Source: Chlorobiota bacterium (GTDB taxonomy: Bacteria; Bacteroidota; Chlorobiia; Chlorobiales; Chlorobiaceae). From it: DNA of 64,000 bases. The position numbers and the translations under genes are program-made. Below are positions 35,514-45,319 of this stretch, piece by piece. Under the pieces are notes generated by a model, which worked only from the letters and a program-made list of their open reading frames with translations, searched no databases and had not been told where the DNA came from. The first letter of the stretch is position 1; each line of letters opens with the position of its first letter. The stretch covers positions 1 to 64,000 of the forward strand of contig VGGK01000002.1 in the NCBI GenBank assembly GCA_016868665.1, in the 5' to 3' direction.

Positions 35514-37648
35514 CAAACGTGAAGGAGATCAGCGTGGCGCTTGCCGGCAATCCTAATTGCGGGAAGTCTTCGCTTTTCAATGTTCTGACCGGTTCCCACC
35601 AGAAGGTCGGCAATTTTTCGGGCGTCACCATCGAGAAACACGAGGGCTATCTTGATTATGGCGCTTACCGGATACGGTTTGTCGATCTTCCTGGCATATA
35701 TTCGCTTACCCCATACTCTCCCGAAGAACTGGTTACCCGCCGTTACCTTATAGACGAGCGGCCCGATGTGGTAGTCAACGTGCTCGAAGCTCCTAATCTC
35801 GAGCGGAACCTTCAGCTCACCACACAGCTCATGGAGATGAACGTCGATTTTCTTGTCGCGCTGAACATGATTGACGAGGTGGAGGACAAGGGAATTGCGA
35901 TCGACGTCAAGCAGCTTCAGCGCCTTCTCGGTTGCCATATCGTTCCCACATCGGCAAAGAAGAAAACCGGTATGGATTCTCTTCTGGCGCATATCGTGAG
36001 GGTGTATGAAAAAGATATCGAAATACAGAAGAACAAACTTTCGTTCAGACCGGAAGTGGAGGAATGGGTCGATACTGTCTCGGGGTTGCTGAAGCGGGAA
36101 AAGGAGTTTGGCGGAGTCGAGCCTCGCTGGCTTGCCGTCAAACTGCTTGAGAACGATCGCGAGGTCTATCATCAGGTACAGCAGTATCCTGTATGGGTGA
36201 AAGTCGAGCTTGCCCTGCAGGATGCTCTCCGCTCATCGGCGAAGCTGTTCGATTCGGATCCTGAAATGCTGATCACCGAGGACCGTTACGCGTTCATCCG
36301 TGGCGCGGTAAAAGAGTGCGTAAGGGTTTCCGAATCCGGGAAATCGACGATGACGGACTATATCGACATGGTGGTGCTCAACCGGGCGCTTGGCCTTCCG
36401 GTTTTTCTGCTTGTGGTCTGGGGGATTTTTCAGATCACCTTTACGCTCGGCACCCCGCTTATGGACATGCTCGAGTTTCTGTTCGGCGCGTTTGCCGGCG
36501 CTGTAGAACCGCTTCTTCCTCATCCCACGCTCCGTTCGATCGTCATAGACGGCATCATTGCCGGCGTTGGCAGCGTGCTGGTGTTTCTTCCCAATATCGT
36601 GCTGCTTTTCTTCGGGCTTTCCTTTCTCGAGGCGTCGGGGTATATGGCAAGGGCGGCGTTTGTCGTCGACAAGGTGATGCACCGGTTCGGCCTGCACGGC
36701 AAGTCGTTCATTCCCATGATCACGGGATTCGGATGTTCCATTCCGGCCATCATGGCAACGCGGACGCTCAAAAGTCCAACCGACCGTCTTGCCACCATTC
36801 TCGTGATTCCCTTCATGAGCTGCGGCGCAAAGCTTCCGGTCTATGTGCTGCTTGCCGGAGCGTTCTTTCCGCCGGATGTTGCCGCCAACGTGATGTTCTC
36901 TATCTATCTGTTCGGGGTGGTCGTAGCTCTCCTCGTGGCGAAGCTCCTGAAATCAACCGTGCTGAAAAGCGATTCGGAGCCATTCGTGATGGAACTTCCT
37001 CCCTACCGGTGGCCGACGCTGCGGTCGGTGCTGTTTCAGGCCAGGATAAAGGCTATGATGTATGTTAAGAAAGCCGGAACGCTTATTCTTATGGCCGTCA
37101 TCATCATCTGGGCCGTCAGCAACTATCCGCACAGCGCAGCGATTGACAGTGCTGCTGCAGTGGAGCGCGTCCGCATCGAAAAAGGCGCCGGCTCGCCGGC
37201 TGAAAAGAAGGCGGCTCTCGATGAGCTGGAGTACAGGACGCAATCTGAACAGTTGCAGCACTCCATTGCGGGCAGGGTAGGCAAAGTTATCGAACCGGCC
37301 ATAGCTCCGCTCGGGTTCGACTGGCGGATCGGAATAGCGCTGGTCACCGGGCTTGCGGCAAAAGAGGTCGTTGTGTCGACCATGGGTACGATCTATGCTC
37401 TCGGAGAGACCGACGAGTCCTCGGCTGAACTCGCAACGATTCTGAAAAACGATCCGGCTTTCAGTCGCGCTACCGCGCTCAGCCTCATGGTTTTCGTACT
37501 TCTCTATATTCCCTGCGTTGCGGCGGTCGGCGTCATGAAAAAAGAGATCGGGCAGTGGAAACCTGTTCTGCTCTATTCGGTTTTTGTGCTTGCGCTCGCC
37601 TGGGCACTTTCATTCATTACCTATCGTGCGGCTCTCCTTATGCTGTGA
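35510..37648 (+). CDS. feoB: Ferrous iron transporter B
   Basis: Inner-membrane Fe2+ importer with an N-terminal G protein. G1 is GNPNCGKSS (residues 13-21), G2 is VTIEKHEG, G3 is VDLPGIYS and G4 is NMID. The membrane part holds two gate regions (GVGSVLVFLPNIVLLFFGLSFLEASGYMARAA and its later repeat) and the conserved CGAKLPVY and FIPMITGFGCS motifs. The 712-residue length is normal. The final 11 bp overlap the end of topA on the opposite strand. Confidence 0.96.
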   Translation: MTNVKEISVALAGNPNCGKSSLFNVLTGSHQKVGNFSGVTIEKHEGYLDYGAYRIRFVDLPGIYSLTPYSPEELVTRRYLIDERPDVVVNVLEAPNLERNLQLTTQLMEMNVDFLVALNMIDEVEDKGIAIDVKQLQRLLGCHIVPTSAKKKTGMDSLLAHIVRVYEKDIEIQKNKLSFRPEVEEWVDTVSGLLKREKEFGGVEPRWLAVKLLENDREVYHQVQQYPVWVKVELALQDALRSSAKLFDSDPEMLITEDRYAFIRGAVKECVRVSESGKSTMTDYIDMVVLNRALGLPVFLLVVWGIFQITFTLGTPLMDMLEFLFGAFAGAVEPLLPHPTLRSIVIDGIIAGVGSVLVFLPNIVLLFFGLSFLEASGYMARAAFVVDKVMHRFGLHGKSFIPMITGFGCSIPAIMATRTLKSPTDRLATILVIPFMSCGAKLPVYVLLAGAFFPPDVAANVMFSIYLFGVVVALLVAKLLKSTVLKSDSEPFVMELPPYRWPTLRSVLFQARIKAMMYVKKAGTLILMAVIIIWAVSNYPHSAAIDSAAAVERVRIEKGAGSPAEKKAALDELEYRTQSEQLQHSIAGRVGKVIEPAIAPLGFDWRIGIALVTGLAAKEVVVSTMGTIYALGETDESSAELATILKNDPAFSRATALSLMVFVLLYIPCVAAVGVMKKEIGQWKPVLLYSVFVLALAWALSFITYRAALLML

Positions 37649-40037
37649 CCTCGGCCGGCTCTTCGGTTTCCGTACTTACGAGGCCGGCCTGTTCCGCACG
37701 CATAATGATCTCTTCGACGGGAAGGTTCATCGGCACCTTGTTGCCGTCTGTCATGAGGATAACGACGTCGGGATGCGCCTTGCGATGTTCGGCCATCACC
37801 GATTCCCAGTGCTGCTGCAGTGCCGGGTCGAGAGAGTTCCATGCCAGGCGTCCGCGGCATTTAGGGAATTTCGAGCATCCGAGCCACAATCCCCGCTTTC
37901 CGCTTCTGAGATAGAGCGGGGCCCCGCATTTGGGGCACGGCAGGTCGGTCTGGACCGGAGGGGTTTTGAGCGGCTCGATATGGCGCTGCTTGCTGAGGTT
38001 CAGCAGGGTATTGCATTTCGGGTACCCGGAGCAGGCAAGGAACGGCCCAAGCCTTCCGTCGCGAAGGAGCATCCGGCCCTCTTCGCAGGAGGGGCATTTG
38101 ATGCCGGTCTGCCTGGCTTTAGGTTTCGTGGAACTGATGGGCTTGATGTTCTTGCAGGAAGGGTAGCGCGAGCAGCCGAGAAATTTGCCGCTTGCCGTCC
38201 ATTTGATGATCATGTGCCCTTCGCCGCATTTATCGCATAATTCAGCAGCGGAGTTCTGAGGAATGAGCGGATCGTTTTTCCTCAGCCCGAGAGCGGTCTC
38301 CAGCGGTCGGTAAAAGCTGTCGAGTACCTGTTCGTACTCATCCTCTCCGGCAGCGACCTTATCGAGTTCGTCTTCCATGAACGCGGTAAAGCGCACGTTG
38401 AAAATATCGGGAAAATTGGCGACAAGTATCAGCGAGACGTCTTTTCCAAGCTCGGTCGGGATGATTTTCTTTTTCTGCAGTTCCACGTAGCGGCGCTCCT
38501 GAAGCGTCGAGAAGATCGAGGCATAGGTCGATGGGCGTCCGATGCCGTAGTTGTCGAGATCCTTGACCAGCGTGGCCTCGCTGTATCTGGCCGGAGGTCT
38601 GGTGAAGCTCTGTTTGCGGTCCATGCCGCCAAGGCTGAGCGCGTCAAGTACGGCCAGGCCCTCGGGAATTCTTACGAGCTGCTCTTTTTCGGCGTCTTCA
38701 TCTTTTGTGGAGGTTCTTGCTTCATAATCGAGTTCCTGCTGGTCGTCGTATACCCGCATGAAACCCGGAAAGAGTACCCTGCTGCCGTTGGCGCGGAAGA
38801 CGAGCTGTTTTTCCCGGTCCTCAACATCAACCTTTGTCTGCTCGATTTTTGCAGGGGCCATCATTGCCGCTATAAGTCGTTTCCAGATGAGTTCATAGAG
38901 CCGGTACTGATCGCCGGAGAGATAGTTGCGGAGCGCTTCCGGCGTTCGCACAACCGAGGTCGGCCTGATGGCTTCATGGGCATCCTGTGCGTTTTTCGAT
39001 GATCTGGTGGCGGTGTTGCCTCCGGTGTAGTCGTTACCGAAAGATGCGCGGATATAGCTGTGGGCTTCGGCAACGGCTTCAGTTCCGATGCGCGTCGAAT
39101 CGGTTCTCATGTAGGTGATCAGGCCGGTAGCGCCTTCTCGGCCGAGATCGATACCTTCGTAGAGCTGCTGGGCAATGCGCATGGTTTTCTGCGAACCGAA
39201 ACCGAGCTGGTTCGATGCAGCCTGCTGCAGGAGCGAGGTTGTGAACGGCAAAGGAGGTTTTCGCAACTGGGTTTTCGTAGCAATATCTCCGACGGCGTAG
39301 AGCCGTTTTTCTGCAAGTGTGGCAATGGCTTCGGCCTGTTCCTGCGAGGAGAGTTCGGGCTTGCCGCCGTTATATCTTACAAGTCTGGCGCGGAACGAAT
39401 CCCCTTTGCCGGTTATGAAATCGGCGGAAATCGTCCAGTACTCCTGCACTTCGAACCGACTGATCTCTTCTTCGCGTTCGCAGATGAGCCGCAGGGCCAC
39501 CGACTGAACCCTTCCTGCAGAAAGCCCTCGCAGCACGACATTCCAGAGGAACGGACTGATTTTGTAGCCTACGATTTTGTCGAGCCCCTGCCGGGTCTGC
39601 TGCGAGCGTACGAGGCGGAAGTCGATCTGGCGAGGTTCCCTGATAGCTGCGAGGATGGCGTTTTTGGTGATTTCGTTGAAGAGTACCCGGTAGACCGGTT
39701 TGTCGTGCGCATCGATTTCGTTTGCGATATGCCAGGCGATGGCCTCACCTTCCCGGTCAGGGTCGGTTGCGATCATGATCGCGTCAGCTTCAGATGCGAG
39801 TTTCTTGAGCTGGCGGACAACTTTTTCCTTTCCGGCGATTATTTCATACCGGGGTTCGTAGTGATGATCGAAATCAAGGCCGATCTCCCGTTTCGGCAGG
39901 TCCTTGATGTGCCCGACGGAAGCGAACACCGTGTAGCGGTCGCCGAGGTACTTGTTGATGGTTTTCGCCTTTGACGGGGACTCAACGACAATAAGGGTTC
40001 TGTTCTTGGCTGAAAGAGCCGGTGTTTTTGATGCCAT
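37638..40037 (-). CDS. topA: DNA topoisomerase I
   Basis: Type IA enzyme that relaxes negative supercoils. It has the Toprim domain near the N-terminus (IVVESPSKAKTINKYLG ... ATDPDREGEAIAWH) and the catalytic tyrosine region GLITYMRTDSTRI. Three C-terminal zinc ribbons follow, each with four cysteines (CDKCGEG...CSRYPSC, CPSCEEG...CSGYPKC, CPKCGAP...CSKFPKC). At 799 residues it is complete. A good AGGGA site stands before the ATG. It is convergent and slightly overlapping with feoB, and divergent from the amidase gene. Confidence 0.96.
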   Translation of the reverse strand: MASKTPALSAKNRTLIVVESPSKAKTINKYLGDRYTVFASVGHIKDLPKREIGLDFDHHYEPRYEIIAGKEKVVRQLKKLASEADAIMIATDPDREGEAIAWHIANEIDAHDKPVYRVLFNEITKNAILAAIREPRQIDFRLVRSQQTRQGLDKIVGYKISPFLWNVVLRGLSAGRVQSVALRLICEREEEISRFEVQEYWTISADFITGKGDSFRARLVRYNGGKPELSSQEQAEAIATLAEKRLYAVGDIATKTQLRKPPLPFTTSLLQQAASNQLGFGSQKTMRIAQQLYEGIDLGREGATGLITYMRTDSTRIGTEAVAEAHSYIRASFGNDYTGGNTATRSSKNAQDAHEAIRPTSVVRTPEALRNYLSGDQYRLYELIWKRLIAAMMAPAKIEQTKVDVEDREKQLVFRANGSRVLFPGFMRVYDDQQELDYEARTSTKDEDAEKEQLVRIPEGLAVLDALSLGGMDRKQSFTRPPARYSEATLVKDLDNYGIGRPSTYASIFSTLQERRYVELQKKKIIPTELGKDVSLILVANFPDIFNVRFTAFMEDELDKVAAGEDEYEQVLDSFYRPLETALGLRKNDPLIPQNSAAELCDKCGEGHMIIKWTASGKFLGCSRYPSCKNIKPISSTKPKARQTGIKCPSCEEGRMLLRDGRLGPFLACSGYPKCNTLLNLSKQRHIEPLKTPPVQTDLPCPKCGAPLYLRSGKRGLWLGCSKFPKCRGRLAWNSLDPALQQHWESVMAEHRKAHPDVVILMTDGNKVPMNLPVEEIIMRAEQAGLVSTETEEPAEVTA

Positions 40038-40234
40038 TGATCGATCCCTGCTGAAAAGGAGGTTATCCGAGAATGTACCGTCTGCCTGCGGGCCGTCGAG
40101 GTGCCCTGAAATTTGAAAAAAGATAGGTGTTGGTTGTCAAAAAACAAATTTCTCTCTCATTGTGCCTCATGATCCTGAGTCCGTACGTGTCGCCGATGTC
40201 GGAAAGAACACAATTATATATTATTATTACAAAC

Positions 40235-40252
40235 TGTTACTGTACAGCAACA
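40235..40252. promoter_or_regulatory. 18-bp palindrome upstream of the amidase gene
   Basis: The sequence has the form TGTTnCTGTACAGnAACA, symmetric except for one base pair. It lies 13 bp before the amidase ATG, downstream of an AT-rich stretch that could contain the promoter. It is a candidate repressor operator. Confidence 0.4.
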
Positions 40253-40265
40253 AGCTGATCATATT

Positions 40266-41996
40266 ATGATACTTTTTTATTATCGTTCCTGCGCTGCCCT
40301 TGCAGCGCTCCTGATAATGCTTGGTTCGTTGATTCCGATGATCGCGCATGCCTCGCCATCTTTCACCCGCGCAGAAGATACCACGGTTCCACTCCGGGTA
40401 TCGACGGGAAACGAAGAGGGCTATACCATCAAGGTGATCGCTCTGAGGACCGACAGCGGACTGTTCGTCGATATCGAGTCGTTCGCGCGCGCGCTCCGTC
40501 TCAGTTCACGGCAGGAGTCCGGGGTTCTCCTGATGGAGGAGACCGATGCATCTCCGGGAAGCAGCTGCCAGTTGAGGAGTGACAATAATTTCGCGATGTT
40601 CGTTCCGAAGGATGCCCAGCGCATGAAACGCATCGTACAGCTTCAGTCCGCCCCGGTACTCAGGGACGGACGGCTTTTCCTGCCGGTGCTTCATGCCTGC
40701 AGGCTTTTCACGCTCTGGCTCGACAAGGACGTTGTGTACGATTATTCCTCGGGCATCATGACCGCCTGGCTCTGGGGTACGCGGCTCGGCGACTCGGTGG
40801 GTTATGTCGGGTCGTTAAGGCCGGGAGAAATTCAGGCTGCCATAGAAGACAGAAAGCAAATTCCCGTCGAGCAGGGAACTGTTATCAAAGGCGTCAATGT
40901 CGAGAACAAGGCGAACGGGGCGGTTGTCATGTTCGCAGCATCGGGCAAGTCCGTCAGGGCCAGGTTGAAGAAGCCCGATGCGAACGGCAGGGCATATTTA
41001 ACGCTGCAGAATGCGTCGTGCGATGTCGATGCCCTGACGAAGCTGTTCAGCGGAGGGCTGGTGAAATCCGTTACGCCGATCTCTTCGTCCGGCGGGGAAC
41101 TGCAGTTCGCAATAGATCTCGATAAAGAAGGATACCGGATAAAGACCGTCGATTTCCAGCGTGATGAGCCGAACAACCGTTATCTCGTCTATATCATGAG
41201 CGAGGCGGATGTGAAGGATATCCGGATGAAAGAGAAGGAACAGCAGATAGCAAGCGTGCTCAACAGCGATGTCGAGAAATGGAGGCTCAATACCATTGTG
41301 CTCGATGCGGGTCACGGGGGCCACGATCCCGGAGCAATAGGCGTAAGGGGAACTCGTGAAAAGGATGTGGTGCTCAACATCGTAAGGGATCTTGGTAACC
41401 TCATTGCTCAGAAATGGCCGGATGTCAAGGTTGTTTATACGAGAAAGGACGACCGGTTCATTCCGCTTCACGAACGTGGTAAAATCGCCAACAGGAACGG
41501 TGGCAAGCTGTTCATCAGCGTGCATTGCAATGCGAATAAAAAAAATCATATAAAGGGTTCCGAAGTCTATATTCTCGGACCGCATAAAAGCAAGGACGCT
41601 CTTGAAGTGGCTATGTTCGAAAACTCCGTCATTACGAAAGAGAGCGATTACAAGGAGCGCTACAAGGGTTTTTCGGCCGAGTATCTCATCATGAGCAGCA
41701 TGGCGCAGAGCGCGTTTGCAAAACAGTCGGCCGATCTTGCCGTTGAGGTTCAGAACCGGATAGGCAGACCGGACAGCACGAACGGAAGAGGGGTGCGTCA
41801 GGCTGGCTTCATGGTACTCTGGACGCCCTCCATGCCGAGCATTCTTGTCGAAGCGGGTTATCTGTCGAATGTCGAAGAAGAGCGGGTTCTGCGCGATCGC
41901 CAGGAACAGACGAAGATCGCCTACAGAGTGTTCCAGGGTATTGAAAGCTACCGCAAGAACTACGAGCGGGAACAACTTGCAGCAATGGGTAAATAA
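40266..41996 (+). CDS. N-acetylmuramoyl-L-alanine amidase (AMIN plus Amidase_3)
   Basis: Periplasmic zinc amidase that cleaves the bond between MurNAc and the peptide stem, used in cell separation. A signal peptide (about 1-29, ending MIAHASP) precedes a copper-amine-oxidase-like/AMIN N-terminal part (to about residue 310). The Amidase_3 catalytic domain follows, with VLDAGHGGHDPGAIG, TREKDVVLNIV (zinc-ligand glutamate), FISVHCNANKK and a late SILVEAGYLSN glutamate. The 576-residue size fits AmiC-like enzymes. Confidence 0.92.
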   Translation: MILFYYRSCAALAALLIMLGSLIPMIAHASPSFTRAEDTTVPLRVSTGNEEGYTIKVIALRTDSGLFVDIESFARALRLSSRQESGVLLMEETDASPGSSCQLRSDNNFAMFVPKDAQRMKRIVQLQSAPVLRDGRLFLPVLHACRLFTLWLDKDVVYDYSSGIMTAWLWGTRLGDSVGYVGSLRPGEIQAAIEDRKQIPVEQGTVIKGVNVENKANGAVVMFAASGKSVRARLKKPDANGRAYLTLQNASCDVDALTKLFSGGLVKSVTPISSSGGELQFAIDLDKEGYRIKTVDFQRDEPNNRYLVYIMSEADVKDIRMKEKEQQIASVLNSDVEKWRLNTIVLDAGHGGHDPGAIGVRGTREKDVVLNIVRDLGNLIAQKWPDVKVVYTRKDDRFIPLHERGKIANRNGGKLFISVHCNANKKNHIKGSEVYILGPHKSKDALEVAMFENSVITKESDYKERYKGFSAEYLIMSSMAQSAFAKQSADLAVEVQNRIGRPDSTNGRGVRQAGFMVLWTPSMPSILVEAGYLSNVEEERVLRDRQEQTKIAYRVFQGIESYRKNYEREQLAAMGK

Positions 41997-42039
41997 CCGG
42001 GGCTCTATATGGATATGATGGCGCTTTTTTGTTGGATAG

Positions 42040-42071
42040 TTGTAAACCGGCACATAAATTCAGGTTGACAA
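42040..42071. promoter_or_regulatory. BirA operator upstream of the biotin operon
   Basis: TTGTAAACC (42040-42048), 14 bases, then GGTTGACAA (42063-42071) matches the known BirA operator form TTGTAAACC-N14/15-GGTTTACAA with one mismatch. It is the only such site seen in the window. It fits repression of birA-bioBFGCDA by BirA loaded with biotinyl-AMP. Confidence 0.85.
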
Positions 42072-42093
42072 CGGGCTGGCTTCGGCGTGCAAT
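42065..42093 (+). promoter_or_regulatory. Promoter of the biotin operon
   Basis: A consensus -35 box TTGACA (42065-42070) overlaps the right half of the BirA operator. A 17-base spacer leads to tgcaat (42088-42093), a four-of-six -10 match. BirA binding would cover the -35 box. Confidence 0.55.
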
Positions 42094-42126
42094 TAAGGTG
42101 TTTCCGGTTATTAAAAAGGTGATTTC

Positions 42127-43116
42127 ATGAGCGGTCTGACTTCCGGCATTCTTGCCCGTCTGCATTCGGCGGATGGCTATCTTTCCGGAGAGCGGCTTTG
42201 CCGGGAGTTCGGCATTACCAGAAGCGCAGTATGGAAGCATATCCGGCAGCTCCGCCTGAGCGGCTGCCGGATCGAGGCCGTTACCGGTTCGGGGTACAGA
42301 CTGCTCGCTCTTTCCGGTGCTCCGGTGTCGGCGGAGGTAGCACTTTTTCTGAACACCGGGTTTGCAGGGCGCATCCTTCACTACCGGATGGAGACGGAAT
42401 CGACCAATCTTGAGGCTAAACTGCTTGCGGCAGCGGGAGCTCCGGAGGGAAGCGTCGTCACGGCGGATTTCCAGAGCGCCGGAAGGGGCCGTCTCGGCAG
42501 GAGCTGGGTTTCTCCTGCAGGGGAGAACCTTTATTTTTCCGTTATTCTTCGTCCTCCGGTGGCATCGTACAGGGTTCCGCAGATAACCCTGCTTTCGGCA
42601 GCCGCGATTCATCGGGCTCTCGTCGAGGCTCTTTCCGGTATCGACGCGCGAATAAAGTGGCCGAACGATATTGTCGTCGGAGGCAAAAAACTCTGCGGTG
42701 TGCTCTGCGAAATGCAGGCCGATCCCGACACCGCGCATTTCGTTGTCGTAGGGATCGGCATTAACGTCAACCAGGGGGAGTTTCCTCCCGATCTGCTTGA
42801 CCGGGCAACCTCGCTGCGTTGTGAATCAGGTTTTTCTCTGTGCCGACCGGAGCTGCTTGCAGGAGTGCTGAACCGGTTCGAAGAGCTCTATCTGCAATGG
42901 CTCCGCGAAGATGATCTCGGGTTTATCCTGCCCTATCTTGAGCGGTATTCGCTTCTGCATGGAAGGGATGTGATTGTTGACCAGCTGACCCGGCAGATTG
43001 CAGGGACGGTGAAAGGTATTGCTCCCGGAGGGGAACTGCTGCTCGGTATGGCCGACGGCACAGTACGGCCGATATCATCCGGAGAGGCATCGCTTTCCAG
43101 TGCGTATACCATGTGA
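42127..43116 (+). CDS. birA: Bifunctional biotin-protein ligase and biotin repressor
   Basis: Activates biotin to biotinyl-AMP and attaches it to the acceptor lysine of carrier proteins. With its N-terminal winged helix it also represses the biotin genes. The HTH is visible as YLSGERLCREFGITRSAVWKHIRQLR (about residues 18-43). The catalytic glycine-rich loop GRGRLGRSW lies near 122-130, and KWPNDIVVGGKKLCGVLCE and VVVGIGINVNQ complete the active site. The C-terminal SH3-like domain is present. It is the first gene of the bio operon, 20 bp before bioB, with a matching operator upstream. Confidence 0.96.
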   Translation: MSGLTSGILARLHSADGYLSGERLCREFGITRSAVWKHIRQLRLSGCRIEAVTGSGYRLLALSGAPVSAEVALFLNTGFAGRILHYRMETESTNLEAKLLAAAGAPEGSVVTADFQSAGRGRLGRSWVSPAGENLYFSVILRPPVASYRVPQITLLSAAAIHRALVEALSGIDARIKWPNDIVVGGKKLCGVLCEMQADPDTAHFVVVGIGINVNQGEFPPDLLDRATSLRCESGFSLCRPELLAGVLNRFEELYLQWLREDDLGFILPYLERYSLLHGRDVIVDQLTRQIAGTVKGIAPGGELLLGMADGTVRPISSGEASLSSAYTM

Positions 43117-43136
43117 ACCGATTAACATAACCATTT

Positions 43137-44150
43137 ATGAGTACCATTATACATCAGGCTGTCAGCAGGGCATACCGGGTACTTGAGACCGGTGAGCCTC
43201 TTGGCCGGGAGAGCGCCCTTGAGCTTGCCGGCATTCCGGGAGATGCGGTGCTCGATCTCGCTTCCCTGGCGCATAAGGTGCGTCTTCGTTATTCAGGAGA
43301 ATCCGGAGCTCTCCATACCTGTTCCATCATGAATGCCAAATCAGGTGAGTGCGGGGAGAACTGCCGGTTCTGCGCCCAGTCGCGCCATAACAGCGCGAAG
43401 ATCGATATTTACGATCTTGCCTCCGAAGACGCGGTAGTGGAACAGGCGACGGAGACCTTTGCTCAGGGAGTGCGGCATTTCGGCATTGTGACGAGCGGAT
43501 ACGGGTACCTGAAACCGACGCCGGAATTCCGCAGGATCGTTGCCATGATCGACCGGCTGCGGCGCGAACTGCCGGGACTTAACGTCTGTGCATCGCTCGG
43601 CGTGCTCGGCGAGGAGACCGCGGCCTCGCTTGCGGAGCACGGGATTGCTCATTATAATATCAATATTCAGGTCGATCCGTCACGTTACGGAGAACTGATC
43701 GCCGATACCCATACGGTCGAAGAGCGCATCGCAACGGTCAGGCTGCTCCGCAAATACGGCATACCGGTCTGCTGCGGCGGCATAATCGGCGTTGGCGAGA
43801 GTATGACTGAACGCATCGGGATGATCTTTGCGCTTGCGGATCTTGATGTTGCGGTCATACCTCTCAACGTGCTGGTGCCGATCGACGGCACGCCGCTCGA
43901 AGCGGCTCCGGCGACCGGTCTTTCCGATATCGTCAAGACTTTCGCGATCTGCCGCCTCGTCCATCCCCGCAAAATCATAAAGTTCGCCGCGGGGCGAGAG
44001 ACCGTAATGAAGGATTTTCAGGGGCTGCTCATGCTCTCCGGAGCGAACGGTTTTCTGACCGGAGGATATCTCACAACGAGAGGCAGGGAGGTCGGCGCTG
44101 ACAGGGCGTTCGTCAGCCAACTTGCGCAGTTCGGCGGGAGGGCGTCGTAA
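43137..44150 (+). CDS. bioB: Biotin synthase
   Basis: Radical SAM enzyme that inserts sulfur into dethiobiotin. The cluster-binding CxxxCxxC is C72, C76, C79 ([12 protein letters not shown]). [21 protein letters not shown] and GGIIGVGES are family landmarks. The end of the TIM barrel reads [32 protein letters not shown]. The length of 337 residues is typical. bioF starts 2 bp after the stop. Confidence 0.97.
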   Translation: MSTIIHQAVSRAYRVLETGEPLGRESALELAGIPGDAVLDLASLAHKVRLRYSGESGALHTCSIMNAKSGECGENCRFCAQSRHNSAKIDIYDLASEDAVVEQATETFAQGVRHFGIVTSGYGYLKPTPEFRRIVAMIDRLRRELPGLNVCASLGVLGEETAASLAEHGIAHYNINIQVDPSRYGELIADTHTVEERIATVRLLRKYGIPVCCGGIIGVGESMTERIGMIFALADLDVAVIPLNVLVPIDGTPLEAAPATGLSDIVKTFAICRLVHPRKIIKFAAGRETVMKDFQGLLMLSGANGFLTGGYLTTRGREVGADRAFVSQLAQFGGRAS

Positions 44151-44152
44151 TC

Positions 44153-45319
44153 GTGGAATTTCATGCGTTTATCCATGGCAGGCTCGATGCGCTTCGCCGT
44201 GACAACAGGCTTCGCGTGCTTCCCGATATCGGGGAACGGAGCGGAAAGAATATTTGTGTCGCTGGAGAGCCTCGCCTGAACCTGTCGTCGAACGACTATC
44301 TCGGTCTCGCTGAAGATCGTTTTCTTCGCGGTTCCTTCATTGAGGCCTGCAGGGATGAGGGATTCGCCATGACAAGTTCGTCTTCCCGACTTCTTACCGG
44401 AAACCATCGCTGGTACGATCAGCTTGAACGGGAACTTGAGCGTCTCTACGGCAGAGAGGCCGCTTTGGTCTTCAACAGCGGCTACCATGCCAACGTAGGG
44501 ATCCTTCCGGCCCTTGCCGGACGCAGCGACCTCATTCTTTCCGACAGGCTCAACCATGCAAGCATCATCGACGGAACAGGTATTTCCGGAGCGGCGCATC
44601 AGCGCTACCGACATAATGATACCGTACATCTCGAAGAGCTGCTTGAAAGAGCGAAGGGTCGTTACAGGCATACGTTCATCGTGACCGAATCGGTATTCAG
44701 CATGGATGGAGATCTTGCCGATCTCCGGAAGCTCGCGGAAATCAAGAAACGCTTCGGGGCTGTGCTGATAGTCGATGAAGCCCATGGTGCCGGCGTGTTG
44801 GGGGAGAAAGGGCTTGGACTGTGCGAGTCAACCGGAACCGTTGCCGATATCGACATCATCATCGGAACTTTCGGCAAATCCTTCGCTTCGACAGGGGCTT
44901 ATGCCGTCATGGATACCGTCCTTCGCGATTATCTGGTCAACACCATGCGCTCGTTCATCTTTACCACGGCACTGCCGCCGGCGGTACTTGCCTGGAGCCT
45001 CATGACTCTCCGGAAACAGACGGAGATGCAGGTCGAAAGGGTCCACCTGCAGCGTATTGCAGCCATGCTGCGCGGGCGGCTTGAAGAGGAGGGATTCGAG
45101 GTGCCGGGTGAGAGCCATATCGTGCCGGTCGTTACCGGGAGCAACGACAGCGCGGTCAGTCTCGCTGAAAAGCTGCGAATCGGCGGAGTGCTCGGCATGG
45201 CTGTCAGGCCTCCGACTGTTCCTGAAAACCGTGCAAGAATCCGGCTTTCCCTCAGGGCGAACCTGCAGTGGGACGATATCGGCTTTATTCCCGATATCAT
45301 AAAGGCAGGTTTGGTATGA
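44153..45319 (+). CDS. bioF: 8-amino-7-oxononanoate synthase
   Basis: PLP enzyme that condenses pimeloyl-ACP (or -CoA) with L-alanine. Counting from the GTG start, the PLP lysine is K242 in IIGTFGKSFASTGAY, and D208 sits in IVDEAHGAG. LSSNDYLGL and SSSSRLLTGNHRWYDQLE are family motifs. The 388-residue length is normal. The stop overlaps the next ATG by 4 bp (ATGA). Confidence 0.95.
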   Translation: MEFHAFIHGRLDALRRDNRLRVLPDIGERSGKNICVAGEPRLNLSSNDYLGLAEDRFLRGSFIEACRDEGFAMTSSSSRLLTGNHRWYDQLERELERLYGREAALVFNSGYHANVGILPALAGRSDLILSDRLNHASIIDGTGISGAAHQRYRHNDTVHLEELLERAKGRYRHTFIVTESVFSMDGDLADLRKLAEIKKRFGAVLIVDEAHGAGVLGEKGLGLCESTGTVADIDIIIGTFGKSFASTGAYAVMDTVLRDYLVNTMRSFIFTTALPPAVLAWSLMTLRKQTEMQVERVHLQRIAAMLRGRLEEEGFEVPGESHIVPVVTGSNDSAVSLAEKLRIGGVLGMAVRPPTVPENRARIRLSLRANLQWDDIGFIPDIIKAGLV

